The notes beneath the pieces were generated by a model that had not been told where the DNA came from, searched no databases, and saw only the letters and a list, made by a program, of their open reading frames with translations. Below, in pieces: positions 8,226 to 16,806 of a DNA stretch of 33,404 nucleotides (position 1 is its first letter; every line of letters starts with the position of its first letter). Source of the stretch: Methylobacter sp. (lineage in GTDB: Bacteria > Pseudomonadota > Gammaproteobacteria > Methylococcales > Methylomonadaceae). The position numbers and the translations under genes were made by a program. The stretch lies in assembly GCF_030680395.1 (NCBI RefSeq), contig NZ_JAUXVR010000016.1:1-33404 (forward strand), written 5' to 3'.

Positions 8226-9620
8226 CTATTTAAAATCCGGCGAATCCGAATAGCCGGTTGAGGATTGTCCATCATAGGTACTGAAATTATCATTCAATAG
8301 TTGCACCAGTTCTTTGGCTTTGTTGGATATCTGAGCCAGACGGAGCTTTGTCTTTTTATTCCAGCCGACGGGTTCGGAAATCGGCAGCATCATGCGGCTG
8401 AAAATCAGATTTCTTTCGAAAATACCGGCTAAATTTTCCATTAAATTGAGCTCCTTTTGTCGGGCGTTAAGCTGACTGATTATTAATTTCGCCTGGATCC
8501 TGCTGAAAATAATATGCAGAGGGATCATGATTACTATCAATGTAAGGACGATAACGGGCCCGATAATAGGGTCTATCAATAACTCCAGAATACCGGTTTG
8601 TATTTCAGCAAAAATGGCAAGGGTAGCAATAAACCCAAGGACAATCAGGCTGGAAAAGGCTGACCGATCTTTCCATTGTACGATTGCCTTTTTTACCTCC
8701 GGTATCACCACGTTATTAATTTCACGAACGTTTTTTTCCAGTGAATTCAACACGCGATAAGTTCGGTCATAGCCGACATTGGCTATGCGCTGATCTATCA
8801 AGGCAAAGTCAGCCGAGGATTGAGGACTAACGCTGCCTTCCTGACTGGACAGAACAATAAACTGACCGGTATTTAGTCCCAATCCGCCAAGTTTTCTTTG
8901 CCATGAAGAGATGATCTCGCTGTTTGTAGTCGAACTCAGCATGGTTGCAGGTCTATCTATCAGATAAACAAATTTATTGGAATCCTGATGGAGGGTGATG
9001 CTTTCCACTACTTCGTCAACCAGCGGCGATGTTGAATCAAAGATATCGGTAAAAATTAAAACCAGGTCGGAGTTTTCAATGGTGTGTTTTACTAACAGTG
9101 AGGCAACCGGGCTGGATGGTGCCGCACTGATATTGGGCGTATCAATGAAAAGCTTGCTTTTCAGGCGATCACTATTAAGCGTTTTTAATTCCAGGTAAGA
9201 ATTAATGCGATCCCCTTCGCCTTCTTGCTGCTGCTCGATTTTACGGCTGATTTGATAAAACGGAAAACGGTGGTCTACATCCAGCGCGGTGCCGGGCAAG
9301 GTTGCCGGATTGGACTGATTGTTATGCAGCAAGACGGTAAACTTATGACTGGATGTTTGAATACCCGAAAACAAATTGTCCGAGCCCAGATAATTATTAA
9401 TAAATCTGGATTTGGCCGTTGAGTTACCGCCAATCAAACTGACGATAGGCCACCATGAGTTTTTACTGGCAGTCGTTTCATCCATTTCGATGAGCCCCAA
9501 ATCAAATTCAATTTGATCGAGCTCCTGAAAGGTTCTTGATGCTTTCAGTAATACCGGATTGTCGGTGGCGAATTGTTTTTCAAGATTAAGCAGGTATTTG
9601 CTTGCTGTCTTTTCAGTCAT
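8226..9620 (-). CDS. Divergent dynamin-like GTPase with two transmembrane segments
   Basis: This 464-residue protein has an N-terminal nucleotide-binding domain and a paired hydrophobic hairpin (about 321-342 and 351-372), followed by a helical tail (about 375-450). The P-loop is GGNSTAKS (64-71), similar to the dynamin/EHD form G-x-x-S-T-G-K-[ST] but with Ala69 replacing the Gly before Lys. The switch motif is FIDTPN (158-163), where DxxG would be expected. QTSSHKFT (88-95) fits a G2/switch I position. YLIDRP (219-224) is the candidate G4 region. Bacterial dynamin-like proteins fuse or remodel membranes; whether this one hydrolyses GTP cannot be read from sequence. It probably sits in the inner membrane and may be co-transcribed with the downstream 165-residue membrane protein. 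Confidence 0.65.
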   Translation of the reverse strand: MTEKTASKYLLNLEKQFATDNPVLLKASRTFQELDQIEFDLGLIEMDETTASKNSWWPIVSLIGGNSTAKSRFINNYLGSDNLFSGIQTSSHKFTVLLHNNQSNPATLPGTALDVDHRFPFYQISRKIEQQQEGEGDRINSYLELKTLNSDRLKSKLFIDTPNISAAPSSPVASLLVKHTIENSDLVLIFTDIFDSTSPLVDEVVESITLHQDSNKFVYLIDRPATMLSSTTNSEIISSWQRKLGGLGLNTGQFIVLSSQEGSVSPQSSADFALIDQRIANVGYDRTYRVLNSLEKNVREINNVVIPEVKKAIVQWKDRSAFSSLIVLGFIATLAIFAEIQTGILELLIDPIIGPVIVLTLIVIMIPLHIIFSRIQAKLIISQLNARQKELNLMENLAGIFERNLIFSRMMLPISEPVGWNKKTKLRLAQISNKAKELVQLLNDNFSTYDGQSSTGYSDSPDFK

Positions 9621-9847
9621 CAGTTTGACACCTTATTTGTTGTATTTTTATGGATTAAGGGGTAACGAAGTATACACCCAGAATGGAAGAGTAATACAAA
9701 AAAACAAGAGGGATAATAAGGGCGTTTTATTGCTGTAAAATGAAAAAATATTGAGCAAATATTGCTCTTTTGATACTCAAATTAGACGAGTTTATAGTAT
9801 ATTGGGCGTCGATTAATGAGCCTTGTAAACGTGATTTAAAAAATAAA

Positions 9848-10243
9848 ATGATGAATATAAAGAGTCTGATTGTTCTTCGAAGCTTAGCGACTCTTGCTAT
9901 TGCTGCGTTAATATCCGGCTGTGCTGTTCCGCTTTTTGGTGGGTATGGCGCTAACGGCCAGTCACGTGAAGAATTTGAGCATCACGTGGAGGATATTTTT
10001 CGATTGCAAAATCAAATGACCAGCGAGGTGATGATGTTGCTGGAAAATGATGAAGCAGAAAAACCTGAAGCCTTACAGCAGGCTGAGCAACATATGCAAA
10101 AGGTCTGCGCTGATCTTAACGAATATGTTTCTCGTGATATCGATGGTTTAAGCAGCGGGCTTTTTTTGCGCCGACGGGTTGAGAAATCAGCCATAGATTG
10201 CGAGCAAGCGGCAATCGCCATCAAACCGCTGTTGAACCTTTAG
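9848..10243 (+). CDS. Small lipoprotein of unknown function
   Basis: Starting from the ATG at 9848, the protein is 131 residues. It opens with a basic-hydrophobic signal (MMNIKSLIVLRSLATLAIAA) and a lipobox LISGC with lipidated Cys25. The mature part is mostly helical and charged (FEHHVEDIFRLQNQMTSEVMMLLENDE...) with two cysteines, at 82 and 116, that could pair. The frame extends upstream to a TTG at 9770, but that would bury the signal peptide. Ala at +2 after the Cys argues against inner-membrane retention, so outer-membrane attachment is likely. Function not recognised. Convergent with nadB, 4 bp between stops. Confidence 0.7.
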   Translation: MMNIKSLIVLRSLATLAIAALISGCAVPLFGGYGANGQSREEFEHHVEDIFRLQNQMTSEVMMLLENDEAEKPEALQQAEQHMQKVCADLNEYVSRDIDGLSSGLFLRRRVEKSAIDCEQAAIAIKPLLNL

Positions 10244-10247
10244 CGCA

Positions 10248-11861
10248 TCAACGGCGGTCAGTCGGCCATGGCGTCAAAACAGTATTTTGCGCAGGTTTGC
10301 TGTTATCGGTTTCGGGATAGTCGAGCGTGTAATGCAAGCCACGGCTTTCCTTGCGTTGCTGTGCGCAACGGATAATTAGTTCGGCAGCGATGACCAGATT
10401 GCGCAATTCCAGCAAATCGCTGGTAACACGGAAGTTACTGTAATATTCGGCGATCTCCTTTTTAAGCAATTCCACACGACTCATTGCCCGACTTAAGCGT
10501 TTATCGGTTCTGACGATGCCGACATAGTCCCACATAAAGCGGCGCAATTCATCCCAGTTATGAGAAACGACCACTTCTTCATCGGAATCGCTGACTTGTG
10601 ATTCATCCCAATCCGGGATTTCCGGCAGGGGTAAAATACCGGGAAGTTTCTGTAAAATATCCTCGCTGGCCCGTTCTGCAAAAACCAGACACTCCAATAA
10701 CGAGTTACTGGCCATGCGATTGGCGCCGTGCAAACCGGTACAGGCAACCTCGCCTATGGCATAGAGGTTGGGAATGTCAGCACGCGCATAGCTATCGGTT
10801 AACACCCCGCCGCAGGTATAATGCGCGGCCGGAACAACAGGAATAGGCTGCTTGGTGATGTCTATATCAAACTCAAGACACTGCTGGTAAATCGTCGGAA
10901 AATGTTCGCGGATGAACTGCTCCGATTTATGACTAATATCCAGGTAAACACAGTCTATGCCGCGTTTTTTCATTTCATGATCGATAGCTCGGGCCACAAT
11001 ATCCCGAGGCGCCAATTCCTCTCTCGAATCAAAATGATGCATAAAAGGTGAGCCGTCCGGCAAAATCAATTTGCCGCCCTCGCCTCTTACCGCTTCGCTG
11101 ATCAGGAAAGAATGTGCGTGCGGATGATAGAGGCAAGTCGGATGAAATTGCATAAACTCCATATTGCTGACGCGACAGCCGGCACGCCAGGCCAAGGCGA
11201 TGCCATCGCCGGTTGCACTTTGCGGATTAGTGCTGTAAAGGTAAGCCTTACTTGCGCCGCCGGTTGCCAGAACCACGACGCGAGCCGCTATCGTCCTGAC
11301 CTGCTGCTTTATTGAGTCTAAAACATAAGCGCCCAAAATCCGTTTGTCATCTTCCTTGGAACCGGTAATTAACTCCACCACATTATGGTGTTCGAACAGC
11401 TCGATATTGGCGTGTTCCCGAGCGCGTTCAATCAACGATAGAGACACCGCCTTACCCGTAGCGTCGGCGGTATGCACAATGCGTCGATGAGAATGCCCGC
11501 CTTCCTGGTTTAAATGCAGCTTTGATCCCCCTGATGCGGTCTGCTCCTCGGTAAAAACCACGCCCTGCTTCATCAGCCAGTCTATTGAACTTTTACCGTG
11601 CGTCACGGTCAGTCTCACAATCTCGGGATTACAAAGTCCGGCACCGGCATCCAGCGTATCGTCAATGTGCGACTCGATAGAATCATCGGCGCCGAAAACA
11701 GCGGATATTCCGCCTTGCGCATAATAGGTGCTACCTGCCGTCAAAGCGAATTTTGACAGAACAGCGATACGCATTGAATGATTCGCCAGTTTAAGCGCCA
11801 AGCTTAAGCCCGCGCCGCCGCTGCCAATAATAAGGACATCGTAATTTTGGGAATAAGGCAT
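10248..11861 (-). CDS. nadB: L-aspartate oxidase
   Basis: This FAD enzyme oxidises L-aspartate to iminoaspartate, the first step of de novo NAD synthesis; NadA then makes quinolinate. The 537-residue length is typical. The FAD dinucleotide fold is at 9-22 (VLIIGSGGAGLSLAL). GGHSHRRIVHTADATG, MEFMQFHPT, SEAVRGEGG, PRDIVARAID and HYTCGGV are the conserved NadB/fumarate-reductase flavoprotein motifs. The C-terminal helical domain (LRRFMWDYVGIVR, SRGLHYTLDYPE) separates it from SdhA/FrdA. The gene is monocistronic here; nadA and nadC are not in the window. ATG at 11861 lies just before the first beta strand. Confidence 0.95.
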   Translation of the reverse strand: MPYSQNYDVLIIGSGGAGLSLALKLANHSMRIAVLSKFALTAGSTYYAQGGISAVFGADDSIESHIDDTLDAGAGLCNPEIVRLTVTHGKSSIDWLMKQGVVFTEEQTASGGSKLHLNQEGGHSHRRIVHTADATGKAVSLSLIERAREHANIELFEHHNVVELITGSKEDDKRILGAYVLDSIKQQVRTIAARVVVLATGGASKAYLYSTNPQSATGDGIALAWRAGCRVSNMEFMQFHPTCLYHPHAHSFLISEAVRGEGGKLILPDGSPFMHHFDSREELAPRDIVARAIDHEMKKRGIDCVYLDISHKSEQFIREHFPTIYQQCLEFDIDITKQPIPVVPAAHYTCGGVLTDSYARADIPNLYAIGEVACTGLHGANRMASNSLLECLVFAERASEDILQKLPGILPLPEIPDWDESQVSDSDEEVVVSHNWDELRRFMWDYVGIVRTDKRLSRAMSRVELLKKEIAEYYSNFRVTSDLLELRNLVIAAELIIRCAQQRKESRGLHYTLDYPETDNSKPAQNTVLTPWPTDRR

Positions 11862-12029
11862 TTAGGTACAGATAGTGAGCAGGACGGTTAAGTATTAACA
11901 CGCTTGGTTGTTGTTAATGGATAATATAGCTTTTTAGTATGATAGCAATTTTTTTTATATCGCTATCCAGATATATTTTGTCTCTGTTACTATCAAGACT
12001 AGCGAGTGTTATAGCCTTAAAAACAGGAC

Positions 12030-12056
12030 GTAACTTTTCTGGAACGCTATATCAAT
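12030..12056 (+). promoter_or_regulatory. Possible envelope-stress (sigma-E/AlgU-type) promoter of the degP-like gene
   Basis: GTAACTT at 12030-12036, a 15-base spacer and TCAAT at 12052-12056 resemble the sigma-E pattern GGAACTT-N15/16-TCnnA. Family knowledge makes it reasonable, since degP and mucD genes are often under sigma-E/AlgU control, but the match is imperfect. Confidence 0.25.
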
Positions 12057-12116
12057 TATATTGGTTGTTATTTTTAACATAAGTTATTTCATTAATGATA
12101 TTAAATGGAGGTTTTT

Positions 12117-13520
12117 ATGTTCGATAAAGTTAAGTGGTGTTTTTTCCTGATCGTTTTATTTAATCAAAACGTATCGGCACAATTACCGGATTTTACCGAG
12201 ATGGTAAAATCCAATGGCGTTGCCGTAGTCAACATCAGCACCACTCAAAAAGCGCCTCCTGAGGCTGAAAACGCCCCCGAAGAACTGCAGCTACCGGAAG
12301 GAATGCCTCCGGAAATGGAAGAGTTTTTTAAGCGCTTTTTAAATGAACAAGGCGGCGGATATGTTCCAAGGGACACCACGTCCTTAGGCTCGGGCTTTAT
12401 TATTTCCTCGGATGGCTACATCTTAACCAATAGCCATGTAGTAAAAGACGCCGATGAAATCGTGGTCAAATTATCCGACCGCCGGGAGCTGTTAGCCAAA
12501 GCGATCGGTTATGATGCGCGCACCGATGTTGCATTATTAAAAGTCGATGCCAAAGACTTGCCCGCAGTTACTATCGGTGAGCCGAACAAGCTCCAGGTCG
12601 GCGAGTGGGTTCTGGCGATAGGCTCCCCTTTCGGATTCGAGCAATCCGTGACAGCCGGTATAGTCAGCGCCAAAGGACGCAGCTTACCAGGCGGAAATTA
12701 CGTACCGTTTATACAGACGGACGTAGCCATAAATCCCGGCAATTCAGGCGGACCGCTGTTTAATATGGAAGGCAAAGTCGTTGGCATAAACTCCCAGATT
12801 TACAGCCGTACCGGCGGTTTTATGGGGCTTTCATTTGCTATCCCTATGGATGTAGTGATGAATGTCGTCGATCAAATCAAAGCTACCGGCAAAGCCGCGC
12901 ATGGCTGGCTGGGCGTCCAGATACAGGATGTCACGCGGGAACTGGCCGAATCATTCGGCATGAAAAAACCGCAAGGAGCGTTGGTTTCCAAAGTGCTGCC
13001 CGACAGCCCTGCCGAAAAAGCCGGATTGCAGATTGGCGATATTATTACCGAATTTAATGGCCAATCCATTGAAGCTTCTGGTGATTTACCGCCCATGGTG
13101 GGCATAACGCCTATCAATAACAAGGCCACATTAAAAATCATCAGGCAAGGCGAAACCAAAACCATCGACTTTAAAGTAGGGCTTTTGCCGGACGAAGTCG
13201 ATAAGTTGGCGGACGCTAAGGCAGCACCAAAACTTCCCCATAATCGTCTGGGTATTAATGTCATTGATTTGACCGATCTGCAAAGAGAAACCTTGCAGGT
13301 TGCTAAAAACGGCGTGTTAGTACAGGATGTTGGCAAAGGTACCGCCAAGGATGCCGGAATTCAGCGTGGCGATGTGATTTTACGTATTCAGGACAACGTC
13401 ATCCGCAATGCAGCTGATTTTGAGAAAATAGTCAAAAAGCTCCCGGCCGGTAAGTCAGTCGCTGTTTTAATACAGCGTCAGGGCAACCCCGTATTCCTGG
13501 CGGTTAAAGTAGAAAAATAA
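12117..13520 (+). CDS. degP: Periplasmic serine endoprotease of the Do family (DegP/MucD type)
   Basis: This protein degrades or refolds damaged envelope proteins. An N-terminal signal peptide (about 1-21, CFFLIVLFNQNVSA) exports the 467-residue protein. The trypsin-like domain has the triad His107 (LTNSHVV), Asp137 (RTDVALLKV) and Ser210 (NPGNSGGPL). Two PDZ domains follow (about 268-355 and 375-465; GWLGVQI and LGINVIDL begin them). The acidic, proline-rich loop at 45-66 is the family's LA loop. The start at 12117 is preferred over an in-frame ATG at 12105 because TGGAGG (12106-12111) lies 5 bases before it and is a clear ribosome-binding site. Monocistronic, closed by the terminator at 13560. 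Confidence 0.92.
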   Translation: MFDKVKWCFFLIVLFNQNVSAQLPDFTEMVKSNGVAVVNISTTQKAPPEAENAPEELQLPEGMPPEMEEFFKRFLNEQGGGYVPRDTTSLGSGFIISSDGYILTNSHVVKDADEIVVKLSDRRELLAKAIGYDARTDVALLKVDAKDLPAVTIGEPNKLQVGEWVLAIGSPFGFEQSVTAGIVSAKGRSLPGGNYVPFIQTDVAINPGNSGGPLFNMEGKVVGINSQIYSRTGGFMGLSFAIPMDVVMNVVDQIKATGKAAHGWLGVQIQDVTRELAESFGMKKPQGALVSKVLPDSPAEKAGLQIGDIITEFNGQSIEASGDLPPMVGITPINNKATLKIIRQGETKTIDFKVGLLPDEVDKLADAKAAPKLPHNRLGINVIDLTDLQRETLQVAKNGVLVQDVGKGTAKDAGIQRGDVILRIQDNVIRNAADFEKIVKKLPAGKSVAVLIQRQGNPVFLAVKVEK

Positions 13521-13559
13521 CGGCTGTTACACAATAGCTAACGTTTTTTTACTGCGAAG

Positions 13560-13607
13560 ATCACGAAGTTTTATGAGTCATTCCTCATGATCTTCGTGAT
13601 TTTTTTT
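13560..13607 (+). terminator. Rho-independent terminator of the degP-like gene
   Basis: ATCACGAAG (13560-13568) pairs with CTTCGTGAT (13592-13600), and ATGAG (13573-13577) pairs with CTCAT (13584-13588) around the loop TCATTC; a small internal loop separates the two stems. A run of seven T follows (13601-13607). There is no T-run on the opposite strand, so it serves only the rightward gene. Confidence 0.85.
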
Positions 13608-13618
13608 ATTCGGCCTAC

Positions 13619-15154
13619 CTAACTTCTCAAGTTTTTCCGTATGGGCAGCGTGAAATAAAAAGTGGTGCCTTTTCCAGCTTGGCTATTGAAATGAAAGGTC
13701 CCTTCATGAGCGTCGATAAGCGAGCGGCTGATAGATAACCCCATGCCCATGCCATCTGCCTTGGTGGTATAAAAAGGCGTCAATATTTTTTGCTTCTGGT
13801 CTTCATCAAGTCCCGGTCCGCTGTCCTTCACCCTAACCTGTATGCTGTTATCGGGCATCAATTGACTATTGATGATTATCTGGCGCTGCTGTTTTGCGGA
13901 TACATTTTGCAAGGCTTCAACGCTGTTCCTGACCAGGTTTATGATGACCTGCTCAATTTGTATATGATCGACATAGACAGGCGGCAAATCGCTTTCCAGT
14001 TCAAATATCAACTTTATGTCGTTTTGTTTAAATTCGGCAATACACAAGCCGACTGCCTCATGAATCAAAGTATTAATATCGGCGCTTGAACGATGTTTTG
14101 AATGGGATTTAACAAACTCCCTCATCCGATGAATGATCCCTCCCGCACGTAAAGCCTGTTGCTGCGTTTTGTATAGAATCTCGGTGAGTTTTACCAAGTC
14201 AGGATCCTCAGCGTTGATAAGGTTTAAACTGACCTGCGTATAGCTGGAAATCGCAGCCAGAGGTTGGTTGACTTCATGAGCGATACCTGACGCCATCTCC
14301 CCCATCAACCCAAGGCGGGTGACATGGGCGAGTTCGTCCAGATGTTTTTTGTCTTGCTGTTCCCGGTATTTCCGCTCACTGATATCGGTAGAAACACCGC
14401 ACAAGCCGTAAATACTGCCGTCTTCACGGCGTAGTGGTTGATTAATGGTAAAATAGGCATGTGTGATGGCGCCACTCTTACCGGCATAAACATTCTCGGT
14501 GGCTGTACGCTCACCCAACTCAATAACACGGCGATCATCTTCACGCAATTTTGCCGCCGTGGCTTCGTCAAAAAAGGCATCGTCTGATTTACCGATAATA
14601 TCTTCCAGCGCCTTGCCAAACAATTGCTGCACCGGCTGATTGGCGTACTGGTATTGATAGTTGCAATCCTTGATATAAATAAAAGCATCGACACTATCGA
14701 GAATAGTGGCGAGTTTACTTTCACTTTCCCGCAACGCATGTTCCGCTATCTTTCTTTGTTGTATCTCAGCTTGCAACTGTGCGACGGTGGGTACAGACAA
14801 GGCACGAGGAACAATCCATATCATCAGCACCGTGGTGGCAAGAGAAACTATCGCGGTAACCGCTTTAACCAGGCCGTCCAGCCAATATAAAGGTATCCAG
14901 ACAGTAATAGCCGACAGTAAATGCGTGGTACCGCAAGCGACAATAAAGCCGGCAAACATGACAAGCAGCCACGGATAGGGTAAATCTTTACGCTGCCTGA
15001 TAAAATAAACGAGAACAGGAGGAATGGAATAATAGGCAAGAGTGATCAGCAGATCTGAAATAACGTGTAGCCAAAGTAATAGGGGGCTCCACGACAAACA
15101 ATAGCCATGAGGCATGAGGTCTTTAATATCAAAAAGATTAATCAGTGGTTGCAT
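13619..15154 (-). CDS. Sensor histidine kinase with an ethylene-receptor (ETR1)-type membrane domain and PAS domain
   Basis: This inner-membrane sensor kinase has 511 residues. Residues 22-118 form three hydrophobic segments that closely match the ethylene-binding domain of plant ETR1 and cyanobacterial Etr1: VISDLLITLAYYSIP, then VMFAGFIVACGTTHLL, then KAVTAIVSLATTVLM with IVPRALSVPT. The copper ligands of ETR1 (Cys65/His69, CxxxH) correspond to Cys74 and His78, and ETR1 Asp25 to Asp34. A PAS domain follows (about 143-260, ending in GVSTDISERK). The kinase core has phospho-acceptor His293 (GIAHEVNQPLAA, the NtrB/FixL-like class), N box NLVRNSVEAL, G1 DSGPGL and G2 GMGMGLSIS. No response regulator gene adjoins it. 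Ligand is unproven: ethylene, copper or another small molecule. Confidence 0.85.
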   Translation of the reverse strand: MQPLINLFDIKDLMPHGYCLSWSPLLLWLHVISDLLITLAYYSIPPVLVYFIRQRKDLPYPWLLVMFAGFIVACGTTHLLSAITVWIPLYWLDGLVKAVTAIVSLATTVLMIWIVPRALSVPTVAQLQAEIQQRKIAEHALRESESKLATILDSVDAFIYIKDCNYQYQYANQPVQQLFGKALEDIIGKSDDAFFDEATAAKLREDDRRVIELGERTATENVYAGKSGAITHAYFTINQPLRREDGSIYGLCGVSTDISERKYREQQDKKHLDELAHVTRLGLMGEMASGIAHEVNQPLAAISSYTQVSLNLINAEDPDLVKLTEILYKTQQQALRAGGIIHRMREFVKSHSKHRSSADINTLIHEAVGLCIAEFKQNDIKLIFELESDLPPVYVDHIQIEQVIINLVRNSVEALQNVSAKQQRQIIINSQLMPDNSIQVRVKDSGPGLDEDQKQKILTPFYTTKADGMGMGLSISRSLIDAHEGTFHFNSQAGKGTTFYFTLPIRKNLRS

Positions 15155-15686
15155 TGGTTAAGTATGGGATGAAATGGCGTTTAAACTGTTCGTCTGTTTT
15201 TGATCGATGCTGGTCAATTAGCGAGGCTGCAATAAGATCATATCCTGAGGTATCCACATAAAATAAGTTTATAAAACAACAGGTTTTTGATATTTTTCGC
15301 ATTCAATATATACAACATAGCCGAAAAGTCGTCATGCCGGCAGGGATGCCAGTATCCAGTCACAAGGATGTGAAACTTTAAAATACCACTCGCTTTTATT
15401 AAGCCCATGGAAAGTCACCAAAGTTACCATCCATGGCACTGGATTCCGGCATCCCTGCCGGAACGACGAGCTTGGGAAATTCGTGGGGATACCTCAGGAT
15501 CAGCCCCTTATAATCTGCATCAATGAATCCAGGATTTTTCTTGATATGTTACTACACCGCAACGCTGACTTATATACGACTAAATAACCACTCTATCCAA
15601 ACGCCAGACAATAAAAAAGGGTTTTCGTTTTCACGTAAACCCTTTGGTTATTTGGAGTCCATGGCCGGCAGCCTTTACCTTTCTTT
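15155..15686. other. 532-bp spacer between the ETR1-type kinase and fae genes
   Basis: Apart from the MITE at 15330-15468, this stretch holds only AT-rich sequence and a short dyad near the fae 3' end (AAAGGGTTTTCG ... AAACCCTTT, about 15618-15645) that could act as a weak terminator for fae reading leftwards. No coding frame is convincing. Confidence 0.4.
15330..15468. mobile_element. 139-bp MITE-like element with terminal inverted repeats
   Basis: The left end CGTCATGCCGGCAGGGATGC (15330 onwards) and the right end ending at 15468 are inverted copies: the reverse complement of the right end reads CGTCGTTCCGGCAGGGATGC. The arms continue with ATCCAGT on both sides. There is no coding frame inside. 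A second copy with the same internal words (CAGTCACA.GGATGTGA, AAGTTACCATCC, TGGC.CTGGAT) begins at 33290. Non-autonomous elements of this form are common in gammaproteobacteria; no transposase for it is in the window. Confidence 0.8.
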
Positions 15687-16196
15687 TTAATCGTGCGCCG
15701 CGAGCGGATGATGCTTCACCTCTTCCTGGGCAATCACTTCGCCGACAGTGGGTTCTCCTGCAACAGCACGCTTAATCGCCAGCTTGGTGGCTTCATAATT
15801 CCAGTCCTGGATTTTATCGTTGTCCTTGGCATCCCAGTGAATAAAAACACCTACGCAGATAAAAATATCATTAGCTTCTTCCATGGGTATTACACCGTCT
15901 TTAACGCTATCGGCTACCGCCTTGGCCACACCGCGTTCCGCCGGTCCGAACATTTGGTTTACCTGTTTTTCATTCTTGATTTCGACTTTATTGAACATGA
16001 CGGTATTAGGCTTAGCCATCAAATTAGGGGCGACCAGTGCCAATAAAGAATTATCGCCTCGCTTTTGGTTAGTCAGCGTAATACAAAATGCAATTTCTGC
16101 GGCACTGCCGCGCGGCCCCATGAGCAGATCAATATGGGCCAATTCTTTTCCTTCACCTACCAAGGCTTCACCTACCAGTACTTTATCGATTTTCAT
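15687..16196 (-). CDS. fae: Formaldehyde-activating enzyme
   Basis: Fae condenses formaldehyde with tetrahydromethanopterin to methylene-H4MPT, the entry step of the H4MPT-linked formaldehyde oxidation route in methylotrophs. The 169-residue protein matches the family over its length. [23 protein letters not shown] opens it, with the catalytic His at position 21 (AHIDLL). [29 protein letters not shown] and the final region [14 protein letters not shown]...[12 protein letters not shown] are conserved. It is cytoplasmic. Start at 16196 is supported by AGAGGAGAAACCAAC in front of the ATG. The gene is not linked here to the other H4MPT genes and has a long upstream region (16197-17092) that carries repeat copy 1. 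Confidence 0.95.
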   Translation of the reverse strand: MKIDKVLVGEALVGEGKELAHIDLLMGPRGSAAEIAFCITLTNQKRGDNSLLALVAPNLMAKPNTVMFNKVEIKNEKQVNQMFGPAERGVAKAVADSVKDGVIPMEEANDIFICVGVFIHWDAKDNDKIQDWNYEATKLAIKRAVAGEPTVGEVIAQEEVKHHPLAAHD

Positions 16197-16724
16197 GTTG
16201 GTTTCTCCTCTTGAGTTTTCAAATCAATTCTTGAATGATGGAATCAAGGTCGCCTACTTTTGGATTTTTAATGGACTACCCGCTTTTCCCAAGTTAAAAG
16301 TTGATGGTCATATTGCGATACGGGAATAGTCTTCAACAACCGGTTCAATAGTTGTCTAACGCAAAGCTGACCGGACAGCGATCCACCTTAAAAAGGTTCT
16401 CAGCCGCATTCCGGTTAAGCACACGGCTGGATATTTAAGTTACTCCGCTCCTATTATTTCTTCATTCCATAAAACCGTCCGCAGGAAGAACCCCATCGAA
16501 ACGGCCGTTACGATAGGCATACACGTCGTCTATGCCGTCAACCATGATTTTGTTATTTTTAATCTATGCATAAGTTCCACGTCTATCGATAAGAACCCGG
16601 CGGGATTGCTCTTCAGTTAGCGTGGCACATCTCAATCTGTGGATTAAGCCATGAACAACTCAGTAGCGCCTCCTCGCCCCGCCACGCTAGCGAGCATGAA
16701 TGAAACATTTCCTGTTTCGGATGA

Positions 16725-16750
16725 TTCAATGCCGATATATCTGCATTGAA
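16725..16750. repeat. 26-bp near-perfect palindrome beside repeat copy 1
   Basis: TTCAATGC (16725-16732) and GCATTGAA (16743-16750) are inverted arms; the middle is C-GATATATC-T, itself a palindrome with a single mismatched pair. It ends two bases before the three-copy repeat. It may be an operator or part of the repeat element. Confidence 0.5.
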
Positions 16751-16751
16751 T

Positions 16752-16806
16752 AATTTATAACATCTTAATAAAATCAATAACATCCGTATCACTACCTATG
16801 TCGGCA
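16752..16806 (-). repeat. Three-copy intergenic repeat, copy 1 (upstream of fae)
   Basis: On the plus strand it reads AATTTATAACAT ... TAAAATCAATAACAT ... CGTATCACTACCTAT. It matches the sequences at 29586 and 32991 over about 55 bp. On the minus strand, the orientation of fae, the ordered words are ATAGGTAGTGATACG, TATTGATTTTATT and ATGTTATAAATT. A weaker match (ACATTTCCTG) extends to the left of the palindrome in all copies. Confidence 0.6.

Noticed and set aside
16752-16806. The three-copy repeat as the 3' end of a family of small genes
   Set aside because: Copies 1 and 2 share an open minus-strand frame and a TAA, but copy 3 has a 2-base gap, substitutions are spread over all codon positions, and there is no common start.
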